DNA of 64,000 nt, taken from Inonotus obliquus (Eukaryota; Basidiomycota; Agaricomycetes; Hymenochaetales; Hymenochaetaceae). The stretch lies in contig JAJHTX010000013.1 of assembly GCA_032164295.1 (NCBI GenBank), positions 186,001 through 250,000 of the forward strand, given 5' to 3'. Both the position numbers and the translations under genes were made by a program. Of this stretch, positions 34,301 through 45,856 are shown piece after piece. Within the stretch, counting starts at the first letter, position 1. The number at the start of each line of letters is the position of its first letter. The notes below the pieces were generated by a model. It was given only the letters and a program-made list of their open reading frames with translations, did no database searches and was not told where the DNA came from.

Positions 34301-34350
34301 AAGGAATTAGTCTACGAGAACTTTACTTTGACTTTGGAGTCCTGTCTACC
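28386..34350. other. 6-kb gene-free region, two divergent promoters
   Basis: No supported gene is seen between the KRE6-like and GT2 start codons, which face away from each other. The sequence is rich in degenerate short repeats: GCTTGATGCCTGATG (30100-30180), CTTCCTGATC (30355-30410), GATTTGGTGATTTG (30900-30960), and pyrimidine-rich tracts near 33960-34030. Short open frames (33108-33410, 33586-34086) lack recognisable sequence. Long 5' leaders or non-coding transcripts are possible. Confidence 0.5.
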
Positions 34351-37300
34351 ATGGACTACGATCGTTATGATGCGTTCTTGCATTATATCTTCAAACAGAC
34401 GCAGGGTGATGCGTGGTTTAGACCTTCGGAGGATAACCTTAGTGCAGGTGTTGCGCTTAGGGTTGATCATGGTGAGTTTTTTCCCTTCGAGGTTTTTGTT
34501 CGTTTCTTTGGTTTGCGTTTTGGCTTTGGTTGTGCTTGTGGGCTGGGTTTGTCGTTTTGAGCTCGGAGCTCGGTTAGTTTGGGAACCGTTTTTTTAAAGC
34601 CCTGCGACTTGGCTTGGGGTACTTTCTTTCATGCATTGATTATAGTCGTGCAACAGGCGGGATGGAAGGTTACTTTCCCGGCGTTCATTATTTTCTCGCT
34701 TACTCTCTGCAACAATGCTCTCCATGAGTATCCATATCCGCGTAGGCCAGGTTACCCTCCTTGCTTCAATGGGAAGATGGCAACGAGGTCGCGGGTTATG
34801 ATTGGCCTATCCACATCTTCACTTCATTTCAACCCATCTTCTCTCTACATTACGCATTTATTCATTCCGTTTGCTTCTTTGATGTGGTGCCTTGTTTTGT
34901 CTTTTTCTTTTTAGGTCTGCATCCGTACCTCAGTAATGAGTGGTCGGATGTTTGGTAGTTGCTTGACACCTTTTTTTTCCTTCTTTTTCTTTGTTTTATT
35001 TTTTGTTGTTTGCTTCATTGGTTTTGGCTTCGGATTCGGAATCTTTTGAGGTATTTTTGTGGTAGTGGGGTGCTTTGATAAGCGTGGGTTGGGGCCTCTT
35101 TGCCTTGCGCTTACCGCGAGCCTTGTCCCGTTCCGCATCCGGTTCAAGCACGGGTTCTCTTTGATTTTCTCTCGAATTTCTTGAGTTCGAGTTTGGTAAT
35201 AGTTCCTCAAAGGGACTATGTTTTTATCGTTTCATCGAGTTTGCTTTCACCTTAGACGCGACGTTCTCTCCGACTTCTTTTTTCTTCACGGTGTCTGAAT
35301 AACAACTGACCCACTTTCTCCCACTTTCCTCACGCATGCGCATGCCTACCCGACTTTCGACTTCCGTTCCGCGAATACAGGACGGTTCCGCGTATTCCCG
35401 TATGAGAACCTCGAGCTAGAACCATTCGAGACGGCTGTAGCAGCACTCAATCCTATCGTTGCCGTCAAAGTTCGCAGTGCTGCCGTACATGCTGTTCTAG
35501 CGGATATGTAAGTCATTTTGCGCTATTTGGTGTTGTTCTTTATGGTGGCGTTGTGCTAATTACTTGTCTTGATTGGTTGGTTGAAATTTGTAGCACGCCA
35601 GAACAGAAGAGTGTTTACGTTGATGTGAACACGCGAATACAGATCATTGATACTATGATGATGCTTCCACACGCGGAGAAGGAACAGTGTGCTGCGTTTA
35701 TTGTACGTGTTACTTCGTCTTTTCATTGGATGCGTTTGGGGTTTTTGTTTGGCTTCTGGCTCCAACTGGTGACGCTAACGAAACTTCTTTTGCTTATGTT
35801 TTTATATTTGGGCATTTGGGAAACGTGTTGGTGGGACGTGTTGGGTTCGGAATTTGGAAATGAATTAAACTTCGGCGCTATGTAACTTGTGGAATGCGAC
35901 GCGCGGATTCCGCATCCCGAACACGACGAACGACGATCAACTTGACCTACCTGCGAAATGAACTTGATATCGTGCGCGCAATAACCTCGGAAATCTAACA
36001 ATGAACAGCGGGACGAACGCGTGATGATAATATGGTCAGATGACCTCGACTCGATTATACCCATGTCTCGGGACTTTGAAGATAGACTCGTTAAACTTCT
36101 ATGGCGTTCCCGTCCTGCGGCGCATTCTACACCTTCTTCGCTTCCAGGTTATCGATCGTATGCTGCTTCTCTGGCTTCTGGGAGCGTCCATGGAGGGAAT
36201 AGTGATGTTGGGAATAATCTTCTACCGGATGGGGTGGGAGGCGAAGGAGGTATGCGTGCGAGGATGAGAGATAGTCATGCGAGTTCTTCGAGACCTGGTA
36301 CAGGTCCTACTCCCAGTCAAAGCGCGAGTCAAACCCACGCACCTACTGTATCAAGCCCAATAACTGGTCTAGGAGACTTGGAAAAGGGACATCATGCGGG
36401 TGTCTTCGCGGAAGAAGACGAAGAAGATCCGGAACTTGATGAGAAGTTACTTGAAGAAGAGAAGAAACTGAAGTCGAGGAGGTGGTGTTTTGGAAGGAGG
36501 AAGAAAGGTGCTGCTGCTTTGGATGGAATGGATTCGAAGGAGATGAAGGAGAGGAGACAGAGAGCGAAGGAGAGGAGGAGGGTTAGGGAGAGAGGTGTTA
36601 AGATTTATGCACCGATTTATAATGGGATGGCTGCCGCGCTGGCACTTTGTAAGTCCTCCTTGTGTTGGATGGTGATACATTCGTTTTTGGATGATGTACT
36701 GATGGGTCGTTGTGCGATGTAGACTTTATGTGCGCGGGAGTGAATATCTTGCTACGAGAGTTCGCGCTCGATAATAATTTCATTCGATTTGCCCTCGTTG
36801 CGTTTATTCCGTTGCTTTTCTCCGTCGCTTTGGTGAGTGTCTATGTTTCGTTTGTTTCGTTGCTTGTGGTGCTCACAAAGGTCGTCTTTTCCCAGTTCTT
36901 CTGTCTTCAACTCGTTCAAAACTGCTCTTACGCGTACGTTGTTCATCTTATTTTCTTCAATAAGCTATTGTCTAACGATGGTATGAATGAATACAGTATC
37001 GGCCCTATCGCTCAATACTACGAAAACTCGAAATATTACTCCGCTATCCCTCCCTTACCCAACAAAATTGTCGACAACAACCTTCCACACATCACAATCC
37101 AAATGCCGGTCTACAAAGAATCTCTCACTCGAGTCCTCGCTCCATCCATCGAATCTATCAAAAAGGCTATGCAAACTTACGCTCGACAAGGTGGTACTTC
37201 GTCCATCTTTATCAACGATGATGGATTACAATTGTTGAGTCCGGGTGATAGAGACGCGAGGATTGCGTATTATATGGATCATAATATTGGATGGGTTGCT

Positions 37301-39307
37301 AGACCAAAGCATGATGATGGGGCGGATGGGTTTAAGAGGAGGGGAAGGTTTAAGAAGGCGAGTAATATGAATTATGGTTTGAGGATTAGTTTGAGGCTTG
37401 AGAAGCATTTGGCGGAGTTGATGGAGAAGGAAAGGGAGAGGGAGAAGGAGAAGGCTATGAGTGGGGAAGGGACAAACACCAATTCGAACTCGAACTCGAA
37501 TCAACGACACTCGACTGGTGGGTCCGCTTCGAATACCAACGGGAGTAACTCCGGCGTAGCTACAGCCGACGACGACGACTCTTCCACATCCCTCGAAGAC
37601 CGCGCACTCACACTAGCAGTCGAATCCGAATTCGCATCCACAGGTCATAAACACCGACCATGGGCAGGAAACGGCAAATCCATCCGTATAGGCGAAATCA
37701 TCCTTTTAGTGGATTCGGACACGATTGTACCGGAAGATTGTTTTCGCGATGCTGCGAGAGAGCTGGAAGAGTGTAGGGAGGTGGCTATTTTGCAGCATGA
37801 GAGTGATGTTATGCAGGTTGCGAATCATTATTTTGAGAATGGGATTGCGTATTTTACGAGGAGGATTAATAAGTGTATTTCGTTGAGTGCGTGTTTTCTT
37901 TCCTTTCCTTTTTTCTTTCTTAACCTTTTCTTTATGGTGTACTGATTTTGATGAATGTGTAGCTTGCGCAAACGGCGAAGTCGCTCCGTTCGTAGGGCAC
38001 AACGCCTTCCTCCGCTGGCGAGCAATCCAAGATGCATCCTTCACCGACCCACAAGACAACCTCCAAAAAATCTGGTCCGAAACCAACGTCTCAGAAGATT
38101 TCGACATGGCTTTACGTTTGATGCTCCGAGGCTACATCATCCGCTGGGCTCGTTATTCCCAAGGAGGGTTTAAAGAAGGAGTCTCGTTGACTGCTGATGA
38201 TGAATTGAATAGATGGCAGAAGTATGCTTATGGATGTAGTGAATTGCTGTTTAATCCTTTGAGGGAGTGGTGGAGGAAGGGACCGATTCATCATCAGATA
38301 CATAAGTTTATTTGGGGACCTGCTCCGTTGCATTATAAGATTAGTATGTTGGCGTATATGTTTTCGTATTGTGAGTCTCTTTCTCCTTCTCTTCCTCATC
38401 CCCTTCCTCCTTGTCCTCTCTTATTTCCTCAATTACTAAACTCCCTCCGTCCCTCCTTCTTTATACAGACGGGATAGCAGCATCAATAACCATCGCCGTC
38501 ATCAACTACGTCCTCCTCGGCTTCCAATTCGACGTTGACGGGTATTATATGCATAGTTTTGAGATTTGGCTGGCGACGACGATGGTGTTTTTGGGACTTG
38601 GAAATATTGCTTTTTCGTTGGTTGAGTATAGGTTGGGGGAGAGAGGGTTGATTAGAGCTGTTTATACGAATTTGAAGTGGTTGCCGTTTTTGTGAGTGTT
38701 TTTTTGTTCTTTGTTTTTCGGTTTGACCCCTTGTTATACTCGCCGCTTTGCCTTTCTCTGTGTATATTTTTATATTTTTACTTATGTGACAACGACAACG
38801 ACAACAACTAACTCGATCGTATTTATTTTTCTATAGCTTCTTCTTCTTCGGCGGTCTCTCAATCCACCTCTCAACAGCAATTCTCGCCCATCTCTTCTCC
38901 TACAACATAACATGGTCCGCAACCAAAAAAGAAGTCGAACGTTCAAACTTTTTCAAAGAAGTTCCGAAGATACTGAAAAGGTTTTGGGTGGCTTGGAGTA
39001 TTAGTTTGGTGTTGATTGTCGGGATGGTGTTGTTGGCGTTGGAGTTTGGGGATGATGGGAGTGGGAGTGGGGAGAGGAAGGGGGTTGTACCTGTTGAGTG
39101 GAGGATTGGAGGTGAGGGCTGGGCGGTTATTTTTCCGTTGGGGATTCAGTGTGGGTGTCATATTTTGTTTCCGGTGAGTAACTTTTTTTTTTTTTAGTCT
39201 TGGTGTTTTTGGGAATTTGGCGATTGGGATGTGGGATGTGCTGACGTTTTGGATGTTTGGGTTGTTAGATCGTGTTGAACCCGTATTTGATGGTGTTCTC
39301 GTATTGA
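34351..39307 (+). CDS. GT2 family processive glycosyltransferase, membrane
   Basis: Eleven exons (34351-34471, 35381-35507, 35594-35702, 36009-36648, 36723-36832, 36896-36933, 36997-37886, 37963-38370, 38469-38691, 38837-39173, 39269-39307) keep frame throughout and give 1013 aa. Two membrane spans (about 325-378) precede the catalytic region (ITIQMPVYKES, INDDG). The DxD is DSDTIVPED (about 621). The acceptor/base motif is EDFDMAL (about 723), and RWQKYAYGCSE (about 761) sits where processive GT2 enzymes have Q-x-x-R-W. Four or five C-terminal spans end FPIVLNPYLMVFSY. This is the architecture of chitin/cellulose-synthase-like enzymes; the product is not known. A Ser-rich, Lys-rich insert (about 160-310) and a low-complexity insert before the DxD are present. 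Intron 1 is unusually long (909 nt). Confidence 0.88.
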
Positions 39308-41304
39308 GCGGGCATAGCTTGTCGACTGCCCGATTACGCGACTGATCGATTGCCGAGTTTCACGCTGTTTTTTTTTTTCGTGTTGCTTTGTTCGGTTTCG
39401 ATGCTCGGTTTCGATGGTCGATGGTCGATGATATACCTCATACCCCGCTTTTGATCATCTCCCTGGCCTCCTCGTCCTCTTCCCTGGTTCCCTCCCTCGT
39501 AACCTCGGTCCTGGTCCTGGTCCTGGTCCTGGTCCTCCTCGTAATCAGTGCCGTGATCAGCGATCCTAATCTTTACCCGCAACCGCACTCGATCCGAATC
39601 CGTACATCTTACCTCGAACCTCGGACCTCGAAATTTGAAAGACGAAACTCGAAACTCGAACCTGAAATTGGTCTGAAGAACTCCTTTCACGCATCCACGC
39701 GTACGCGTACACGTATATTCTGACCTTGGACTTTCTGACCTTGGACTCTCTGACCTTTTTACCTTTTTACCTTTTGACGTTGACCTTTTGACTTGATGGC
39801 TTGGAAAAGTGATAATTTGGATTTTTTGGAACTTTAGAGGTTAGTGAAGAGTAGAAGAGTACTTACTAGTGTTGTTGTTGTTGTTGTTGTTGTTGTTGTC
39901 GTTGTTTGTTGTTTGTTGTTTGTTCTGTCGTCGTTGTTCGTTCTGTTGTCGTTGTTTGTTGTTGTTTCGTTCCCATCTCTTCTATATCCATATCCCCCTC
40001 TCTTCCATCCTTTCTCAAACCTCTTCCCTCTTCCCTCGCCCTCCTCCCCTCGCTCTCCTCGCTCTCCTCGCCCTCTCCTCCTGAACCCCATTTTATCCAT
40101 CCCTAATCGAGCATTCTGATATTCTGAAGTTCTGAAGTTCTGGTATTCTGATATTGTTACATGCTTAGGTCCGTTAGTTCTGCATGCTGTTCTGATCCGA
40201 TTCAAGTTCATGGACTCTTCACGTTTCACTTTCACTTTTCTCGTTTTACGTTTTACCCTCACCTTTCACTTTTCACTTTTCACTTTTCACTTTGACATTT
40301 TACCCTTCAAGTTTGGACTTTTTTAGTCTTGCGGTTGGAGACTCGAGTTTTGAGGTTGGAGTCTCGAGTCTCGAGGCATTGTCTGATCTGTGTTCGTTTT
40401 TAACTGTTCTTTAGCAATGAACTTGTTAATACCTTTTCTTGATACACGATACACGATACACGATATTTGATATTTAATATTTGATACACGATACACGATA
40501 CTCTTCACTTGCTTGATACATTGATACATTGATACATCGATACTTGATTCTTGCATGTAACTTGATATTTGATATTTGAGACGCGAATTTCATCCATCGT
40601 TTTATTGTCGCTTGTCGTTTGTCGGAATGTTCACTGTTCACGGTTGTTGTGGTCGTTGGACGATACCGTGCTGACTCGGTGTTGTTTTGTTTCTTTCTCT
40701 CTCTGTGTGTGTGGTTGCTTGATTTTGATGTGACTGATTTGGTTTGATTGGTTGGGTTGATGATGGTAGATACAACTAGATACATAATGATTTTGATCTT
40801 GCCTTTTTACTGTTGGTTGATCTGGGAGTCGGAGTCGGAGTCGACGACGACACTGCATCAGGCTTACACCATTACTTTTCATGTGCTCCGAGCACTAGTC
40901 CCACTAGCTCCCTTGGAATGGTTCGATCGATGATTCGAGAGGAATACCGTACAGAAAAGTTTACGTTTAAGCTCCGAAGTAAAAACGATCCGCGTTCTCA
41001 ATCTCACGCGACTAAATCACGTGTAGATCCGTCTTTAAGCGCCTTTCTCCTCGTTTGCTGTTTGCTGTGAATCTGATCTGTCATTGAGCGCCCGACGCCC
41101 GAAAAAGTGTAATTGCTTCCTGAGATCGTTGGCTGATATGGGTTGTACTTGTACTTGTACACTGCCTTCGAGAGTTGGAGAGAGTCTTGAGTCTTGAGTC
41201 TTGAGCGAGTGTTGGGGTGGTACGGCCTGAGTCTGTTTCTACCTCTAGAACTGTCTGTGCTTCTATTGTTATCTGCGCCTTGAGACTTCCTTGACCTCTG
41301 CGAT
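39308..41304. other. Intergenic with microsatellites
   Basis: No gene seen. It contains GGTCCT repeats (39507-39537), a GTT trinucleotide tract (39871-39899), a CACTTTT run (40265-40295) and GATACACGATA repeats (40440-40500). From about 40960 the sequence resembles 50740-50890, the upstream region of membrane protein C, and so is the promoter side of A. Confidence 0.6.
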
Positions 41305-44300
41305 ATGTTGTCGACGACGGAAATGGATGTGGATGTGGGTGTGGAAGGGTCGAAGAGAGAGAAGTATGATTGGGGCGATTTCAAGGAGAGCGGTAGAGAA
41401 AATGGTGGAAAGGACGAGGAAAATGCGTGTGGTCCGTCGATGAAATTGAATGCGGATGACTTTGTGCTTCAGAGGGCGAATGTGAATGAGCCGTTGAGCT
41501 CTATCGAGCGAGAGGTTACTACGGTTGAGGTTAATGGAGTGGATGACTTGAATGAGGTGGAGGAGGAGAGGTGTCACTTCGGTGAGTATTTTTGAGTGTT
41601 TTATCGTGGAGATTAGATTATGGAATGATTGCTTCAAAAATCTGGGCTGTTCTTTAGATACTCGAGGGACACGTGAGAACCAACACATGAGCGACAAGAG
41701 ATCGTGGCCTTCGTTTCATAGACATAGAGATTCGTTGGACAGTGAGTGTTATGTATCGCAAATTTTGAGTCTCGTCGTATCTGTTTACATACTTGCAACT
41801 ATCCTAGAAGATGCTCCATCGTATGCGAATTACTCAAATCGTTCAGAAGGTAGGAAAGCTGGAAGATGCCGGAGCCGGAGTGCATCATCAATCTTCTCTC
41901 CACCGACTGGTGAGTTAGCGCTCGCGCTCTCTACACGAACAAGTGTGAAATTGAGTCTATGTTTAGTTATCTGGCCTTGTTACCTTCAACTGAACTCTCC
42001 CTATAGGGAATGCATGGAACTCAAGAGCGAAGTACGCGCCACCACACGATACGACACTGAGTTTCCCTGCTGATGCCACTCTTAGCTTATCCGTCTTGAT
42101 TTTGCCCTGAGGTCGGTTGGTTCTGGCGGTCCGCTGATTCAAGCTACATATGCTGTCAAGTTGGCAGTGATGAAACTTCGCGACCTATATGGAATGAATA
42201 CGTCTGCTCTTGCACCAGAGGATGAGAATGTAAAAGTGTACAATCGTGAGTGGTTCCGATAAGCGTTGATCGTTTGGCGTGGTGCTGACTGGTGTGGACT
42301 TCAATAAGCTAGCGGTTCGTTCGTCTATTTGAGAGAGTTCCCGAGTGCGCTCGTTGAATTTGGTGATGCGCTGGATGAGATGGCACGAGCGTTACATGAT
42401 TTCAATACCGTTTATCATGACGAAAAGCTCATGCTGCAGTTGTTTTCTCTGCATAGTCGATTCAAGGTTTGCGTGATTCCCAATTATTACAAAAGAACAT
42501 TGAAGATAACACTGCATCTTAGGCCGACGCGGCTACGTTTTCACTGGACAATGGTAGGCTCCGTTCTCACATCCACATTCATTGCTATTACTGAGAGTGC
42601 ATCAGACTTTCGTTCGGCCTCTACGGAGTTCGCAGGACGGATGCAACTCCTGATTGGCGAGTGGTTGAAGGAAGCAGTCACATCCCTGACAAATGCGCTG
42701 AGAACATTCACAGATAAAGGTAGGACAATGTCAAGCACTGCTTGACCAAGAAATGGTTATCACCATTCATCTCAGGGATACCCGCTATACAAGTTGCGCA
42801 AAACTCGATGACATCCCGATACCTGAATATGACGACCATCGCGTTCTTCTTGTCTGGAACGACGGCTTCAATGCTTCAGATCACTGAGGATAGTTCAGAT
42901 AATTCATTGGGAGCTGCTGCAAATACATGCTTGTTCTCGTCGCTTGTGTTTAGTGTCGGTTCGGCGGTGAACAGCTTGCTTTTAATGGATGGCGCAAGTC
43001 CGTAGTGTGAGTTGTGTCCTCACTTTTGTTCTAAGGGCAAGGCTGAATGTCTCGTATAGTCGAGACCCCGATGCAACTCTGCCGTTGTGGTCGAAGATCT
43101 GGCTGAACGCGGGTCCTATGATATCTCTCCTCCTTTCTGGTGCCTTCTTTGCTGCTGGTGTCTGTCTGTTCGTGGTTGCCTCTGAGCATGTGAGTTCATA
43201 ATATGTTGCGTCGAGTTATGCATGAGCGAAACTGACACCCGATTTCCAGGCCTCCTGGACGTCTGCGATTACACTTGCGTTTACAGGATTTCATGTCTCT
43301 GGACTCATGTTCCTGTTTGGGTTCTTCATTCAGGAGAGGTGGCATTTCCGTAAAAACGCGGGTTCAGTTGGAAGAGTTCTTACGGGTCGCTCTTTACTCT
43401 TGTCGGGTATGGACTGGGCGAATAGTCGTGTTACTAGACTAGGTCAGTCGGTTAGACCGAAGGCTAGCCTCGATGTTATGGAGACTGGAGTGGGAGTATT
43501 GACGAAATCGATGGACGTAGGGAAGGAGGTTGCGAAAGAGAAGGATGAAGGCGAAGTATCCAGCGAGTCCGAGCGATCACCTGGAGCAGTATGGCATGCA
43601 CTCTCGGACGAAAAATTTCTTTTAAGTAGCAAGTATATATTCAGTCCTGTCATCGTCCGGCCCCGCTCTCGCTCCCGCGCCCATCGCTTCCCTCGTTCTC
43701 GTCGTTATAACGCGAGGCACAGTCCAATTGTGCAGTCACCAGCTCGAGTGGTTAGACCAGACCCTGGTAGATGGCTGTCACGCATTGAGTCTAGTCATTC
43801 ACGGAATTCCTCCCACTCATCACTACATGGAGGTTTACCGATGCGACCGATGCTTGGGGCGCATCATTATCCCCTTGATGTACTGCACATGGATCATGCG
43901 GTGATGTCCAGTCTATTTGTCCAACTGGAACCTCCTGCCGGCTTTCCTCCTTGTCAAGCTCCCCCAAGCTTACTAGATGATGAAGGGATAGATAGACGGA
44001 CGGAGGCATCTGTCGATGACCATTCCAGCGATGAATCACAAGCATCGGACAGCCGTCTGTCTCTTCCTGCGGGTTCACGGCCAGAAGGTCCTAATGCCTG
44101 GGAACGTCACGCGAGACGGCGGGAAAACCTTCAGGACGTTGACGTTGACACCTATACTAGTTCTATGTTATCGGACGAGGAGTGGACGGATGAATCTGAG
44201 AGCGATTACCCTGATGTATTTTATCACACTACCCCGCCACATTCTGACAGTTCGCATTCTGTCACGGGCTCGCAGCCTTCACCAGTTTCGACTCATTATC

Positions 44301-45354
44301 GTTCTGCAAGTGTAGCAACTGGACCGGTCTCACCACCTGTGTCAGTATATATTCGCCGTATTATACTGGATCGTGTACCTAATAGGTAAGCTGGTCCTGA
44401 AAGTAATCGCTCAACCAATCTGACCTGTTTTCTTGCAGCCCAGAACGAGGACATGAATCGTCTCTACACGAGACGGAGAGGGACCGCATCACAAGAAGAA
44501 GCCGTTCACCAGAAGACGATGAAGATCGTTCTTCGCATCGAACGCGCTCACCGGCATCGCCTACCCGACAGTATGCTGGAGGAAGAGACGGAAATGAACC
44601 TTTACATCATTCAGAGGAAAATGCGGTTGAACGTTTGGAGTTCGAGCTCACCGACCGTGATGCCAGTCCAACGCGCCATCCAAGAACTAATAATCCACGA
44701 CACGAATATTCTCCCCGGCCGGATTCACTGTCTCAAGACACCGGTCTGCGGCTGGATCAAGACGTAACACATCGGAGATGGCGTCGGGATTGTGCCGAGG
44801 CGGCCGCTGCCTATGCTCTTGGAGCTTCCGCTGTGGTACATAATGAAGATGACGAGGAAGATCGCGGCCGTTCTCGACGTTACGAGTCTTCCCGTGTCCA
44901 TCGTTCTCGTTCAAGGACTCCCTCCCGTTCCCGTTCCCGTTCCCCTCCACATCATCCACGTCCTCGCTCTGGCTCTGACTCTAGGCCTCGTTATCCCCGT
45001 TATCGCCATCCTACTGCCTCGCCTCGTGACTGGTCTCCGGCTCGCAGTCATGGCCGCGTTGGTCGTCGCCCTCCTCCCCGCCCTCATTTCCGTTCTCCCC
45101 GCCCTCGTCATTCTCCTTTGCCTTCTTCCTCGAGCCCTCGTCGCTATCGACGCAGTCTCAATCATCATGACCTTCGTGCCGGGAATGATTATGGTTCTGC
45201 AATGCCTCCATTACGGATACCCCCATCGCTGGCACCTCCGATCCGTGCATATGGAAACGTGCAGTCTGCAGCTTTGTTCCTTCCAAGCTCTTCCCTTCAC
45301 CGTGCGTCACAACCACAGCGACGTAGAGGACACCAGAGCACTCATAATGGCTAG
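41305..45354 (+). pseudogene. Membrane protein A (frameshifted paralogue of C)
   Basis: Exons 41305-41581, 41658-41741, 41808-41909, 41967-42031, 42086-42245, 42309-42466, 42523-42553, 42606-42719, 42776-43006, 43060-43189, 43250-44385 and 44440-45354 match those of C. Exon 9 is 231 nt against 232 in both B and C; one base is missing near 42980, giving a stop at 43003-43005 (SLLLMDGASP). A deletion removed the end of one exon and most of the next intron, yet left an in-frame fused exon (VIWPCYLQLNSPYRECMELK, 41967-42031). The last RS-rich exon is also not in phase with the preceding donor. The rest keeps four hydrophobic segments and the Arg/Ser/Pro-rich tail. I infer a recent pseudogene. A sequencing error in exon 9 is possible. 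Confidence 0.7.
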
Positions 45355-45856
45355 TGGAAAGATTGGTGTTCGACATCAGGCGTTGTTTCTGAGAAAGGGG
45401 GAAGATGTGTTTCTTTATCTCGCTCGGAAACCCATGTGTTTCTTTGATGTTATGCTATGGCTTATGGATCGCAATCATTGTGGTTATATTCTTCTGCACC
45501 AGTCGGTAATACAGATGCATGTTTAACACGATTAATCCTGGAGGGAAAAGAAGAATGTGTCCCAAAGTATCGGAATTTTTCAACGAACATTTGCACGGGC
45601 CTGCGCTATCCTCTTCTCGATCTACCAGTCGTCGAAGATCCGACGTAACAAAACTTAAACGCGCGCTAAACGGGAACAAGGCGCCTAATGTCATTACGTG
45701 AGTAATCCACTTTGATGCGTGTTGTACTAACATCCTGGAAAGGACAAGTGTCAAAGATGTGACACTAGTGCAGCACCAGATCGATAACCGCTCTCTGCTT
45801 TTCCCCCTCTGCCCTATCATCATAGCATCACAGAGCTCCGTAGCAAGGTTGTCGGG

